Shown one piece after another: positions 42,421-54,732 of a stretch of DNA of 64,000 nucleotides. Below the pieces are notes generated by a model that made no database searches, was not told where the DNA came from, and saw nothing but the letters and a program-made list of their open reading frames with translations. The first letter of the stretch is position 1, and every line of letters begins with the position of its first letter. This DNA comes from Bolinopsis microptera (lineage: Eukaryota; Ctenophora; Tentaculata; Lobata; Bolinopsidae), in the NCBI RefSeq assembly GCF_026151205.1, contig NC_087073.1, forward strand, positions 13,225,837-13,289,836, read 5' to 3'. The position numbers were made by a program, and so were the translations under genes.

Positions 42421-42799
42421 GAGCTGCCGTGCTCTCGAACTTTCCCTTCACACTCCACCACGGCACCTCCTTCGAGGCCTCTTGCCAGGTAACACCAGCT
42501 CTCAGACATAGGCAAGCTTACCGCGCACGGCGTTTTTTCTTTTTTGTTTCGTCCTTTCCGTGTGTGCCGTTTTGTGCCACCCTCTCTGCTGTTCCTGCGC
42601 AATTGCGCTCATTCGCTCTTCAATGGGCTGTTCATTTGACAGAGTTACTGGCTGGCACTCCAAACATCTTCTCACTCACAATCACCATCAATCAAATTCA
42701 AAATTATGCAATCAATCACTATACATCCACGATCATATGATCAAAACACAAAACTTTGTTATATACTGTTTCTGTTTGAGATTTGAATAACGTTACTGT

Positions 42800-44960
42800 A
42801 ATGTTTCAAATTATATTTTAAATGTTCAGGTATTGTGATCCAGCTTGACTAGTTATTCATTTCATAATTCATTGTCTTCCGTTGGTTGGATTAGGTCAAT
42901 GACAATAGTTCGATTCTGCGCTCACCGCACTTTGACTTATGTGTTGACTCTGTCGATAAAGTTGGCGGATGAAGTTACTTCGTTTCTCGGAGTGGGTTCG
43001 AGATTGTTTGTTGACACATGAAATTTAGCTTCCCGATAAACACCATATAATATAATCATTAATTGATTCCACCGCGAGGTGATGGGACTAGGAACCAATC
43101 GAATATATCCGGATGAATCCGATTCCAGCCGGATATACGGCTTAATATCCTTGCGTGACAGCATATCAACTGGAAATTTCAAGATTTTCAGGCAAATTGT
43201 ATAAACAAAAAATGTATGTAGGGATTTCAGGTAACATTCCGGGTTCTCACATTCTGATCTTGAGACCTAAAAGCATGTCTCGAAATCAGATCCGGTTAGA
43301 AAGTCTACATGCCGGGTCCTTAACATAGGATCACAGGGTCTTATGGCATGAAGTGCAAGAAATCGGAAATTTCAAAACTGTTGGGATACATTTTTTAATT
43401 TTCTGAGATTTAGCAGCGAGCGGTCGGAAATCTTAAAACTTTTTAGTGAGATTTTAATTTTCCTGTTTGCCACTCGATTCTGGTCTTAAAAAAGGAAGAT
43501 TTATTGATATCTGGCCGATTCCAGTCATGCAGCCAAATCCCTAGACAGGTACTCGGTTCCTGAGTAAGGCTTCTCGTTTCTTCGCAAATTCTCTCTCGTT
43601 GTGTTAACTTTCAATGGAGTGACAGGGCGGCTAAACATAATTAAATAAAACGTGTAGTGATGAATAGTCGCACTCCAGTGAAGATTATACATTCCCGCAT
43701 AATTGAACAAGATAAGTGGAAAACAGTGAAATAGAGTACCTACTGCAAGTTAGTAAAGGATCGTCGCTCGAGATCGGAGATTTCAAAGCTGTTAGAGAAA
43801 ATGTTAAGAGGCAGAGGGAGGGTGGTCTTCATAAACATTTTCTCGGATTCGAATTTTTTGTTGTTTCTAATAGTAATAGAGGGAAGTAATATCAATCAGC
43901 TGCTTTTGATCCCATCGAAAAATATTGTTTCTAGCCGGATTTATCGCTGCCCCCTTAATTCTTTAATTCTCTGACATCGTATCAAGGTCAAAGATCCGGT
44001 AGACTAAAATTTTTTCCACTCGAGTTACTATCCAACTTTTTAATTTGCACGCGGTCGGAAAAACGAACAGAAATATATTTAATAGAGATTAAATATTACT
44101 AAAAAACCTGCTGGCCGAAATAAAAGCTTTGTACGGGGAAATTTTAAAAATCAGTTATGTTTTAATTTCTTTTCGTTATCTAGCTCTGTACTGTAGAAAG
44201 TATGGATTTTATTTGACGACAATGTATTCGGATTACGTAAACGATATTTTACCGCATCAAAAAATATCAACCACAACCAAAGCAGTGAATAGTGTCTTTA
44301 TGTATCGCGTGATTGTTAACGAGAGCTACTAGCTAGTCAATAGTCATGACGTAGGTATTACATGACGTACACATTTTCATTAAAACATTATCCGTTTAAA
44401 CTTTTAAAGTTAGACAGGGCCCTGGCCCTTGGACAAGCATTAGCCTTGGTGACGTCGTCCCGTATTTTGAAAAATCTCGAAGATCCAGTGTAGAATAATT
44501 TTAGTACCTAATCTTAAATCTCCGAGCTAACTTTTTATTGAGTCAATGTATATTCTCACATTCATTTTGCTTATTTCATGTCCAAGGTGTTACTATAATT
44601 ATAACATATGCCGTACAGTATAGTATAATACAAATCTATAAACTGCAGTACTGATAATATTGCTGATCCAGTTATTGATAGTGATGGTACCACGAGCATG
44701 CTAAATCACTTTACACTGAATTGTGCATGGATTACCGACATTTTTTTGTAAACGGGCCTAGCTGTCATGTTATAAATCTGTTTAACGGGATCGTCAAACA
44801 GTTGATACACCTGAGTGTCTAAGTGAGTAAGTGGAAACTTGTCTCTGGCCCTCGCTTATATGTTTATATTTCGAATCACACAGTATTCTGCTCCTGAATA
44901 TTTCCCTATTTTTGAACCGTCTATGAATATTGCTAAGAGTAATTCCAACCTGAAACGTCA
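42800..44960. other. Intergenic region upstream of the kringle protease
   Basis: No gene recognised. It contains the inverted copy (43425-43560) of the dispersed repeat at 35640-35765. Small open frames here are unsupported. Confidence 0.5.
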
Positions 44961-44962
44961 CT

Positions 44963-45175
44963 GTAGACCGCTCTCTATACTTGTTTTGAGTTTTCGATCC
45001 AAAACCAAATCCTTGAGTTACACGAGACGTTGTAGCCTGTGGCATGTTAAATCCAGGGGTTACACGATACGTGGTAGCCTGTGAGCGTGTAGACCGCTCC
45101 ACTATTGTTGTTTTGGGTGTCCGATCCAAAACCAAATCCTGGGGTTACACGAGACGTAGAAGCCTGTGAGCGTTT
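44963..45175 (+). repeat. Tandem repeat upstream of the kringle protease
   Basis: A unit of about 118 bases beginning GTAGACCGCTC and containing CGATCCAAAACCAAATCC, GGTTACACGAGACGT and GTAGCCTGTG is present about twice, with an extra partial internal copy of the TTACACGA-GTAGCCTGTG part. It ends about 225 bases before the protease ATG and so lies in the presumed promoter region. Confidence 0.7.
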
Positions 45176-45399
45176 TATGCAATGATGACATCTCGCAAAT
45201 GTTATCACTGCATATCATAGAGTTATAAAAGTAAGCTTTTTTAACATCTTACTATTTGTATAACACTACTCCTGAATATTAAAAACCGGACGTCAATATC
45301 TATTTTACTTTCGGAAATAGACCCTGGCCGGTAAGGTTTTCTGGCACGTGCCAGGTAATAGTCAGCAGTACAAGTAAGCTAACATCTAACTTTTAGGAA

Positions 45400-47996
45400 A
45401 TGCTATTCTTCCTAATAGGTCTGCTCGGCGGTTGCTGGGTAGCACAAGGAGAGAACATGAAAGACCAGGTCGATGAAGAGATCTTCAGACAAAGAATGAA
45501 AAGACAGATAATTGACGGAGTGAACGTCAGAGAACTCTACAAAGGTACCGTTGTTCACTACAAAGACCCTGATTTCGAGGCTGGTAAGAAAAGTTATCTC
45601 GATGCCTCTGCAACCGACCTCCTGAAAGATAAAAATCACTTCCGTGCTTTTAAGAAGAATGCTAAATTGGTCTTGGATCACAACTTGGAAAGTAATCTTG
45701 AGTGGGTTGCAACTATCAACCAATTTTCTTTGGAAACAGACGAAGAGTTCAGCCACCATTTAGGTGGGAACTTGACACGGCCGGTGGATGAAGAGATCTC
45801 TAGCTCTCCAAGAAAGAAAAGACAAGTAGATTTAGTAGTTGACAGATCCGTGATAGAAGAACTTGAAGCTAGAGACGTAGATTACACGCCATACCTCCCT
45901 CCCGTTAAGAACCAAGGGGCCTGTGGTTCATGCTGGGCATTCACAGCGACGGCAACACTTGAGTACCAGGTAAACAAAGACCGAACAGTCGGAGAAGAGA
46001 TGGTGGCTCTGTCGGAGCAGCAGTGTGTAGACTGCGCCCGTCATGGTAATGGGTGCGGGGGTGGTTGGCCTACTAGCGTTTACACGTGGGTACATAATCA
46101 TTACAGCCATTTTCCTTCGACTTACAACTACCCGTATGAAGCAGAAAATTCCTTGGAATGTAGAAACAATGACTACAAAAATGCGATATCGGGGTTTACA
46201 ATCTATGAAGTAAGTGGAGAATACATACTTACTGGTAATGATGAAGACCTTCTCGTTGCAGTGGGTAACAGCAAAATAGGCGTAATATCTACTTGCATCC
46301 AATTGGCATCTGATTTCACTTCTTACAGCGAAGGTGTATACTCAAGCGATGATTGCAACGATGGCGGTTCTGGCCACTGTGTGACCATAGTAGGGTATGG
46401 AAAATTGAACGGTGTCCCGTTCTGGAGGTTGCGGAACAGTTGGGGGCCAACATGGGGGGACGGGGGACACATCAACATGAAACGTGGAGTAAACGGTCAC
46501 AGCTTGAACATGTGCCAGGTTGCTAGTGATGCTCATTACCCGTACATTGAGGGGAGTGATGATGGACAAGGCAGTGGTACTGAAAGTGAAGCAATACGGT
46601 TGGATTGTGGGGACGGCAAGCAATTGGAATACAGGGGAGTCATCAATACAACTATTTCTGGGAGGGACTGTCAGAGATGGGACTCCCAAGAACCTCACTC
46701 GCACACCGCAAAACCAGAATTGCATCAATACAAGGGTCTTGAGGAGAACTACTGCAGGAATCCAGACAATGACGAAAGAGCCTGGTGTTACACAACGGAT
46801 TCTTCAGAACGATGGGAATACTGCAACGTTCCAGACTGTTCACTTGAAAAATGGTGTGAGCTCTTGGACTTTGAATACTCAGACAGACTACCAGGCAGCC
46901 AGGAGTATAAGACTAAGTATGAAGATTTGAACAGTGCTAAAAGCAACTGTTACTCAAATCCACTTTGCACCGGAATCTCAACATCCTCCGATGGTGCATT
47001 CACATTGATGGCAGGAGATCTCTCATTTAATAAGGGAAGTCATGTGTACAGCAAGGGACTTTGCAAACAGTTCACTCCCCCTCCTATCGGGGAATACTGC
47101 GAGATGGACAATGTGAAATTGATAAGCAAGATCGCGATGGCAACAGCTATCACACAACTGGAAGCTCAACAGATGTGCGACTTCCATGAAGAACTATGCG
47201 TGGGCGTGTCGGGGAGTGATGAACTTGGCTACAGCCTCCACAAGAACAAGGCATCTAGGGAAGACACTGCACAAACCACTTGGTTGAAAGGTGACTGTCC
47301 AGATCTGACCAAGTGCGGGTATGGGGATCAGGGAGACTATCGGGGGAACATCAGTGTAACAGCAGATGGGAAGACCTGTCAGCGGTGGGACTCCCAGACA
47401 CCTCATTCTCACGACAGAACCCCTGAGGAATACCCTGGTTATGGCTTGGAGGAAAATTACTGCCGAAATCCAGATGGTAATTATTCCCATGACCTTAAAT
47501 TGATTTTAGTGACTTACAAATTATATATGCCTGTAGTGAATTCCATCTAAAGCGCCGAAAGTACAACTTAAATTCTTACAAGTGCCCTAAAGGGTCGTTC
47601 ACATGTTACGTAATCAATAGTTAAGTAATTTTAACCCCCTCCCCCACCTCCGTAATCAACTGTTATTAAGAGCCAACCCCCCTCCTGACAGCAATATTAC
47701 TTAATCATGGCATGACCCCCCCCCCCCCTCCCCCCACACTAAAATATTGTCAAATTGTTATTATTGTAGAGAGTAAAAATAAAATTTTGATTACGTAATC
47801 AACAACCAAACACCCCCCCCCCCCCCCTCCCCTGTAATCAACCGTAAGCATTTGGAAACCCCCTCCCCCCTCGGCTGATTACGTAATATGTGAACGACCC
47901 CTAATACTTTATTTTACAGGAGATCCTACAGCTTGGTGTTACACGATGGACGCGAAGAGATATGCTGAATGTGATGTCCCAACCTGTGACGAGTAG
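45400..47996 (+). CDS. Secreted papain-family cysteine protease with two C-terminal kringles
   Basis: Two exons, 45400-47476 and 47920-47996, join in frame (phase 1) into 717 residues. Residues 1-17 are a signal peptide. Residues about 65-115 resemble an I29-type inhibitor propeptide, and S136-PRKKRQ is a furin-like site before the mature enzyme. The C1A domain has the oxyanion Q172, nucleophile C178 in ACGSCWAF, catalytic H326 (SGHCVTIVGYG) and N346 (RNSWGPTWGDGG). Then comes kringle 1 (C403-C480; YRG, CQRWDSQEPH, GLEENYCRNP, WCYT, YCNVPDC), two related Cys-containing segments (486-560 and 570-640) like PAN/apple-type repeats, and kringle 2, split by the intron (CRNPDG/DPTAWCYT). Likely an extracellular or lysosomal protease tethered to protein ligands by its kringles. 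Kringles usually occur with serine proteases, so the pairing with papain is notable. A MITE sits in the intron. The ATG opens the signal peptide. Confidence 0.9.
47592..47900. mobile_element. 309-bp MITE in the kringle-splitting intron
   Basis: Terminal inverted repeats of 25 bases match at 24 positions: GGGTCGTTCACATGTTACGT then AATCA at 47592, and its complement ending at 47900. Both flanks contain CTAA (47587-47590; 47901-47904), a possible target duplication with one stray base. The interior is C-rich with three long C runs. The element fills most of the 443-bp intron and ends 19 bases before the 3' splice site. Confidence 0.8.
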
Positions 47997-47999
47997 ATC

Positions 48000-48900
48000 G
48001 CAGTAATGATCGCAAAAAGGCTGAAGCATGCTCAAGTTTTACGCAGACTTAGACTTTTGAACTGAATTTACAATACAAATTTCAAAATTATAGTTGTAGT
48101 GATATGAAATATAATGTAAAAATAGAGATTGTTGGTACAAAAAGTTGCTTTTGATTTAACTAACTGCCAGAAGAAATATCAAACTTTCAACATCAATTAG
48201 GTTACATGCCAGGTCCTTTGCTTCGGATCTCAGGTGTGAGAAGTAAGCGAGGAGCAATTAATAATAAGTTCTCTAATAATAATCTGTTTTCGCTCTTTTG
48301 AGTGGTTCGGTCAAATAATTGATGTTATGGGACAAAGTGAGAGTCTCCACTCAGTTTTTCAAACAAATAGTTGTCGACGTTCCGGCCCACACCTTTGTCA
48401 TGGACGAGACGTTACAATTACTTCTTACAAAGCTGCAATTTACAATGGTGAAAATAATCTGTTATATAAATATCAATATCATGAAATACCTACAATATTT
48501 TACACAAATCTATACATTTGAAATGAAATGAGGTATTTATATCCCACTCATATGATTAACCAACAACACAAGGAAGGTGGTTAACCATGTCGGAGCGGCT
48601 GACTGTGAGTGATGTGAGCAAATGTGTAAAAATGTGAACAAAAGTATAAGGCATAGATAAAATTAAAACATCTTTTATTGTAAACCACACTAAACTAAGA
48701 AGAAGCAGAAACCATACAGTACATGTAGGTATAATAAAGGTTAGTACAGTGACATAATCAACCAAAAAGAAACAGGTCCTAAAATGAAGAAACTTAGAAA
48801 GGTAGAGAACAAGACGTAAAATGGAGTGCGGTAAAAAATAAAAGCCAAGGTGTCTTGCAAAGTGAAGACAAATGAAAACAAAAACAAACAAATAAACTTC
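48000..48900. other. 3' flank of the kringle protease, no further gene
   Basis: The first 260 bases after the stop codon are duplicated at 59590-59850 and probably represent the 3' UTR (shared TTGTTGGTAC, TTTTGATTTAAC, GAAGAAATATCAAACTTTCA and GTTACATGCCAGGTCC segments). Beyond 48300 I see only short unsupported frames. Confidence 0.55.
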
Positions 48901-48914
48901 AAAACTGATTACAT

Positions 48915-49210
48915 AAATCTCAACATCCGTGGAAGAGAGTTCCATGCAACCGGTACATGGCTTGAGAAACGTCTGTCATCAACTTTGGACTTTTTATTCG
49001 TTGGTATCTTGAGCATGAGATCGTCACCTGGTCTCCTCGACCTGGTCATGGTGTTTGAAAGTTCTGTATCCACTACATCCACATCCAGTGATTCTTTTAT
49101 TTAAGGTAACCAGGTGCAGTACCATGAACTGATTTGTGGGTTAATAGACAGACTTTAAAGAAGATTCGCTGGTCTAACTCTTTAAGTATAGGGAGTTCAA
49201 AAATCAATAG
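48915..49210 (-). pseudogene. LINE C-terminal fragment (CR1-like)
   Basis: On the minus strand, frames read ELPILKELDQRIFFKVC and LLTHKSVHGTAPGYLK, then, after a frame change, KSKVDDRRFSSHVPVAWNSL and LPRMLRF. These match the end of CR1-group ORF2 proteins (LP...RI.FK, aP.YL, RRFS..AP.aWNsLP). The stop and frame change show decay. Confidence 0.65.
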
Positions 49211-49214
49211 TTCC

Positions 49215-50030
49215 CACAGTCAGACAACGAATGAGTTAAAGTTCCAACAAAATCTTTATAACATCATTGGTAAAATATTTTTGGACATCTTCGGTATCCA
49301 ATAAAGATAAGGGTTAATACTCCAATTATATCAGAAAATTATATTTAAAACTAAAGGATGTTAGGTAAAGGAAATTAAAAGTCAAACTCTCAAAAATGGA
49401 ATGGAAAGCACTCGGGTATGGGGGGTTGTGAGGCCCCAATTAGTAGAAAAAATACTAGTCCCTGCATTAAAGATGAGTATGTGGGATTTCTTATAGAAGG
49501 GAATCAAGTCCGTGGTTCTATCTTCTATGTTGTAGATGAAACGAACCTCCATTCGTAACCTTTCACTATTGCCTTTTTACAAAAGGGTGAAAAGGAAAAA
49601 ATTGATTTAAAACTATCTGTTAAAATTGCGCTTTTTTAGTTCTCCGCGACAAATTGCACATTTTCTTTAAATCTGAGGACCAAATTTGCGCATTCTCCTT
49701 TAAATCTGAGGGACAAATATCACGTTCTTTATAATATAAGGGTGACCGACGACTGAACCCAATTGGACCTAGTTCCAAAACAGTTCCCACGACAACTGAA
49801 CCCAAATTTTCCAAATGATTACGCTAGCGTAATTTTGACAGAATAGCTATTTGTAAAACTGATAACGGAGGGGGTTTCAAACATCTGTAGACTAGATTAA
49901 TTCATGAAGGAGTAACCAGCTATATTAAATTATACGCTCAAGAGGCCAGCAGCTACAAGTAGAATACCCGAAAACTATGTTTTTGGGTAAGTTAAAGGTA
50001 CTTTTTGGTGACTAACGGATTTGAGTCATT
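49215..50030. other. Non-coding stretch before the large foldback
   Basis: No gene. A segment at 49873-49925 (TTTCAAACATCTGTAGACTAG, then ATTAATTCATGAAGGAGTAACCAG) recurs in the same orientation at 54163-54215, on the far side of the 3.3-kb foldback. Confidence 0.5.
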
Positions 50031-51189
50031 CTCAAAGTAGTCATGGATCTGACGACATTCCCGTCTATATAACTTCCGCCCCGGGGTTTGAGACTTGGAA
50101 TACCTTAAGGGACCCATTAGAAACAAATTTGGCTTGGGTAGAAATTTTGGCTATGGTGCAGTTTTGCGCAATTGACCACGCCCTTTTTTTGCGCTTTTGC
50201 AACTTTAGAATGAAAATAACTCCGCTTCTAATTGGAATTAGAAGCTCAGCTTGGCTTTAAAGTTGTTCAGAATCATCACATTTAGGGGGGTAGAGCATAA
50301 TTTTAAAGTCAACAGACATCGGGTTGTTCAGTTATGTGACCACACCCTTATTTACCCTCGCGAGTCGTGATTTTCACACTAAATACGAGATATCTCGGCT
50401 TCTGATTGAGCTACGTGCTCATCCTGGGCATTAAAATGTTCAAAATCATCATATTGAGTAGGGTAGACCACAATTTCAAAGTCCTCAGATGTCAGGTTGT
50501 CGAGTTATTAGGCCACAACCTGTTTTTACGCTCTCGCGGGTAGCGATTGCAGCGCTTAAAATCAAAATAACTCAGCTTCCAATTGAAGTTAGGAGCAAAA
50601 CTGGGGCAGCAAAATGTTCACAATCATCACATTGAGTGGGGTAGAGTGGAGTTATTAGGCGGAACCCTATTTTTACGCTCTCGCGAGTGGACACTTAAAA
50701 TCAAAATAGCTCGGCTTCTGATTAGATTTAGGAACAAAAGTTGGGCATGGAAATGATCAGAATTATCATATTAAGTGGGGTAGAACGTGGTTTCAAAGTC
50801 TTCAGACGTCAGGTTGTTGAGTTATTAGGCAGAACCCTATTTTTACGCTCTCGCGAGTCGCGAGTCGACACTTAAAATCAAAATAACTCGGCTCCTGATT
50901 AGAGTTAGGAACAAAAGTTGGGCATGTAAATGTTCAAAATTATCATATTAAGTGGGGTAGAACGTGGTTTCAAAGTCTTCAGACGTCAGGTTGTTGAGTT
51001 ATTAGGCGGAACCCTATTTTTATGCTCTCGGGAGTCGCGAGTCGACACTTAAAATCAAAATAACTCGGCTCCTGATTAGAGTTAGGAATTAACCTTGGGC
51101 ATAGAAATGTCCAGAATTATCATATTAAATGGGGTAGAGTGCGGTTTTAAAGTTTTCAGACGACGTATTTCAATTATTATTAACAAATG

Positions 51190-51470
51190 TATTGAGTTCT
51201 ATGTTTATATTTATGATCTCAAATATTGTGTTCCATGTTTCTATTTATGATCTCAAATATTGATTTCTAATGCTTCTATTTATGATCTCAAATATCGAGT
51301 TCTATGTTTCTATTTATTATCTCAAATATCGAGTTCTAATGCTTCTATTTATGATCTCATGTATTGAGTTCTATGTTTCTATTTATGATCTCAAATATTG
51401 AGTTCTAATACTTCTATTTATGATCTCATGTATTGAGTTCTATTTTTCTATTTATGTTTGACGAACTTAC
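51190..51470 (+). repeat. Minisatellite, ~35-bp unit, in the foldback centre
   Basis: About seven imperfect copies of a unit containing TTCTATTTATGATCTCAAAT and ATTGAGTTCTA follow one another head to tail between the left arm and the central hairpin. Confidence 0.85.
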
Positions 51471-51484
51471 GTCGACCTTAATTA

Positions 51485-51544
51485 CATTATTTATCGTATA
51501 AGGTGACCTACAAGGCTTATAGGTCACCTTATACGATAAATAAT
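51485..51544. repeat. Central hairpin of the foldback element
   Basis: ACATTATTTATCGTATAAGG with TGACCTA is followed at once by its inverted copy, arms of about 28 bases and a minimal loop. This marks the symmetry point, although the right arm carries more repeat units. Confidence 0.9.
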
Positions 51545-53421
51545 GTGATTATTCTTTCTTGTTCCTGGCCAAGATGAATTGCTCACAACTGCAATGGTAA
51601 AAGTAGTTTGAAAATTAAATTAATAACCAGAAAAAGTAAGTTTCGCCCAGAGCAAACAGTGAATACTCTCTAAATCCCGTACAACCACACTCTTTCCCAC
51701 TCAATGTGATAATTCTGACCATTTTTATGTCCACGTTCAGTTCCTAACTCCAATCAGAAGCCGAGTTATTTTGATTTTAAGTGTCGACTCGCGACTCGCG
51801 AGAGCATAAAAATAAGGTTCCGTCTAATAACTCAACAACCTGACGTCTGAAGACTTTGAAACCACGTTCTACCCCACTTAATGTGATAATTCTGAACATT
51901 TCCGTGCCCAAGTTTTGTTCCTAACTCCAATCAGAAGCCGAGTTATTTTCATTTTAAGTGTCGACTCGTGACTCGCGAGAGCATAAAAATAGGGTTCCGC
52001 CTAATAACTCAACAACCTGACGTCTGAAGACTTTGAAACTACGTTCTACCCCACTTAATATGATAATTCTGAACATTTCCATGCCCAACTTTTGTTCCTA
52101 ACTCTAATCAGGAGCCGAGTTATTTTGATTTTAAATGTCGACTCGCGACTCGCGAGAGCGTAAAAATAGGGTTCCGCCTAATAACTCAACAACCTGACGT
52201 CTGAAGACTTTGAAACTACGTTCTACCCCACTTAATATGATAATTCTGATCATTTCCATGCCCAACTTTTGTTCCTAACTCTAATCAGAAGCCGAGTTAT
52301 TTTGATTTTAAGTGTCCACTCGCGAGAGCGTAAAAATAGGGTTCCGCCTAATAACTCAACAACCTGACGCCTGAAGACTTTGAAACCACGTTCTACCCCA
52401 TTTAATATGATAATTCTGAACATTTTTATGCCCAAGTTTAGTTCCTAACTCTAATCAGAAGCAGAGTTATTTTGATTTTAAGTGTCCACTCGCGACTCGC
52501 GAGAGCGTAAATACTATGGTGTGGGCCTAATAACTCAACAACCTGATGTCTGAGGACTTTGAAACTACGTTCTACCCCACTCAATATGATGATTCTGAAC
52601 ATTTGTATGCCCAAGTTTAGTTCCTAACTCTAATCAGAAGCAGAGTTATTTTGATTTTAAGCGTCGAATCGTGACTCGCGAGCGCGTAAACATTTGGGTG
52701 GGGCCTAATAACTCAACAACCTGACGTCTGAGGACTTTGAAACTACGTTCTACCCCACTCAATGTGATGATTGTGAACATTTTGCTGCCCCAGTTTTGCT
52801 CCTAACTTCAATTGGAAGCTGAGTTATTTTGATTTTAAGCGCTGCAATCGCTACCCGCGAGAGCGTAAAAACAGGTTGTGGCCTAATAACTCGACAACCT
52901 GACATCTGAGGACTTTGAAATTGTGGTCTACCCTACTCAATGTGATGATTCTGAACATTTTAATGCCCAGGATGAGCACGTAGTTCAATCAGAAGCCGAG
53001 ATATCTCGTATTTAGTGTGAAAATCACGACTCGCGAGGGTAAATAAGGGTGTGGTCACATAACTCAACAACCTGATGTCTGTTGACTTTAAAATTATGCT
53101 CTACCCCCCTAAATAAGATGATTCTGAACAACTTTAAAGCCAAGCTGAGCTTCTAATTCCAATTAGAAGCGGAGTTATTTTGATTCTAAAGTTGCAAAAG
53201 CGCCAAAAAAGGGCGTGGTCGATTGCGCAAAACTGCACCATAGCCAAAATTTCTACCCAAGCCAAATTTGTTTCTAATGGGTCCCTTGAGGTATTCCAAG
53301 TCTCAAACCCCGGGGCGGAAGTTATATAGACGGGAATGTCGTCAGATCCATGACTAAAGTAGGCTTTAACAATTATAGCATGTTTGAAGAGCCTTATCTG
53401 ATAGTAACAGCTATACTTATA

Positions 53422-53856
53422 CTATACATTGCTATTAGGGATGAGATTATTCCAAATTTTGGTATATAATAGGTGTGCAGAAAGTTCTGTTGGAAGATAA
53501 TAGATATCCAATCTCAGTAATGGGACCAGACGAAGTTTTTCATTTTTAGGGCAGAACTTGAAAAGATCTTTAATGGACTAACTACTAGGGACATCAAATT
53601 TAAGGATTTTGAATAGTTCCATAAATGTATGATACATGTATTGCAGATTCTCCGGATTCATAATTTTCTGCTGATCAGTGAATAGCGGTTTATTATGTTC
53701 AAGACAGTAGTTCTTGCTAGCCATATTATTAATATGTTTATTATAAGTTCTCAAACGTGCACATGTTAAGTAGTAATAGTATTCTTTATGATCAAAATCG
53801 GGGATGTTACCAAATAGCAGTCTTCTAAGCTTATATATCGCTTTGTAATTGCACAA
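53422..53856 (-). pseudogene. LINE C-terminal fragment with one in-frame stop
   Basis: A minus-strand frame of about 144 codons reads through LQYMYHTFMELFKILKF, one TAG, then KDLFKFCPKNEKLRL, PLLRLDIYYLP, and TKIWNNLIP before the final stop. It resembles the tail that follows the reverse transcriptase in CR1-like elements (short helix, P.SL..LF, lWN.L). It is a different subfamily from the fragment at 48915-49210. The N-terminal part is missing. Confidence 0.55.
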
Positions 53857-54239
53857 ATTTTATTCAGCCTGTGTTTTGGGATTTCGATTCCACCTCAGCA
53901 AGTTATACAATAGCTAGTACAAGCTAAACATAAAGACAAGGTGCTGTTCTCTTGTGCATAGTACCGTTCTCCATGCGGTTCGGCTTTGTATTATAGATTC
54001 CTTAAGGCACGCTGATCGAGAATAGACGACTTCAAGTCTCCGTCGTACTCCATTCTATCGATTCGCATCTACCTGGATATAATAGCTCATAATGTTAGTT
54101 ATAAGTATTACGTTAATAACTTCACAATGTACAGGGTGTTCTGGTTCACGATACATCGGAACGGTATCAAACATCTGCAGTAGACTAGATTAATTCATGA
54201 AGGAGTAACCAGCTACCTTACGAGACATATTTTTGTTCG

Positions 54240-54600
54240 ACATAATTCCGGTGACCTAAATGATTGATTTTTTCATTTCCTTATTTTACAAAAATGAAAC
54301 CCAATATTTGATAAAATTAAATAAAAAATCTTCTCTGATCAGATGTTTCATCTTCTAAACAATTCTCCGGAGACTTTGAAAGTTAGCCTCAATTTCACCG
54401 CCGTGGCCAATATTTTAAAGTAGTGACAGAGCTTGCTTATTTTTAATGGAACGTGTCCAAAATAATTTTTAAATCAATTCATGATCGAATCGAATACTAG
54501 TGTTCATTAATCGTTTGATGAATCATATTTATAACTTACTATATTGATTTAAATCGATAGAGTCATAATTAAGGAAAATACGTGAAAAATAATTTAGCTT
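54240..54600. repeat. Dispersed repeat, second copy of the 24320-25000 family
   Basis: Ordered segments CATAATTCCGGTGACCTAAA, TTATTTTACAAAA, GATAAAATTAAATA, TCTGATCAG, GTTTCAT and TTTGAAAGTTAGCCTCAA match the copy at 24320-25000 in the same orientation. This copy is shorter and lacks the hairpin. Confidence 0.65.
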
Positions 54601-54732
54601 AATCAAGAAAGAATTGATGGAGTTCAGGTTTGTTATAACTCATATACGAGTAAATTTTTGAGAATCAGATTTCATATCATTAGGCAGAGTCCGGAGTCGC
54701 AGACTGCGTAATTGTAAATTTATAACTGAACT

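Larger units (their letters stand above)
50039..53355. mobile_element. 3.3-kb foldback transposon with arrays of ~150-bp repeats in opposite arms
   Basis: The tips AGTCATGGATCTGAC (50039) and GTCAGATCCATGACT (ending 53355) are inverted and flanked by AAAGT at 50034-50038 and 53356-53360, a 5-bp target duplication. The next 80 bases (CCCGTCTATATAACTTCCGC and on) are also mirrored. Each arm is an array of a ~150-base unit with TCAAAATAACTCGGCTTCTG, TTAGGAACAAAAGTTGGGCA, GGTTTCAAAGTCTTCAGACG and ACGCTCTCGCGAGT; about six units on the left, ten on the right in inverse orientation. The middle has a 35-base repeat array (51190-51470) and a hairpin (51485-51544). No protein is encoded. Confidence 0.85.

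Noticed and set aside
42429-42790. Plus-strand frames after the third LINE
   Set aside because: Overlapping frames without domain character, most likely 3' UTR or flank of the LINE.
47620-47860. CRISPR-like or other ordered array in the C-rich intron
   Set aside because: The C runs are irregular in spacing and length and lie inside a MITE; no repeat-spacer order.
53578-53856. Host gene on the minus strand
   Set aside because: The sequence resembles a LINE C-terminus, has an in-frame stop and sits beside transposon DNA.
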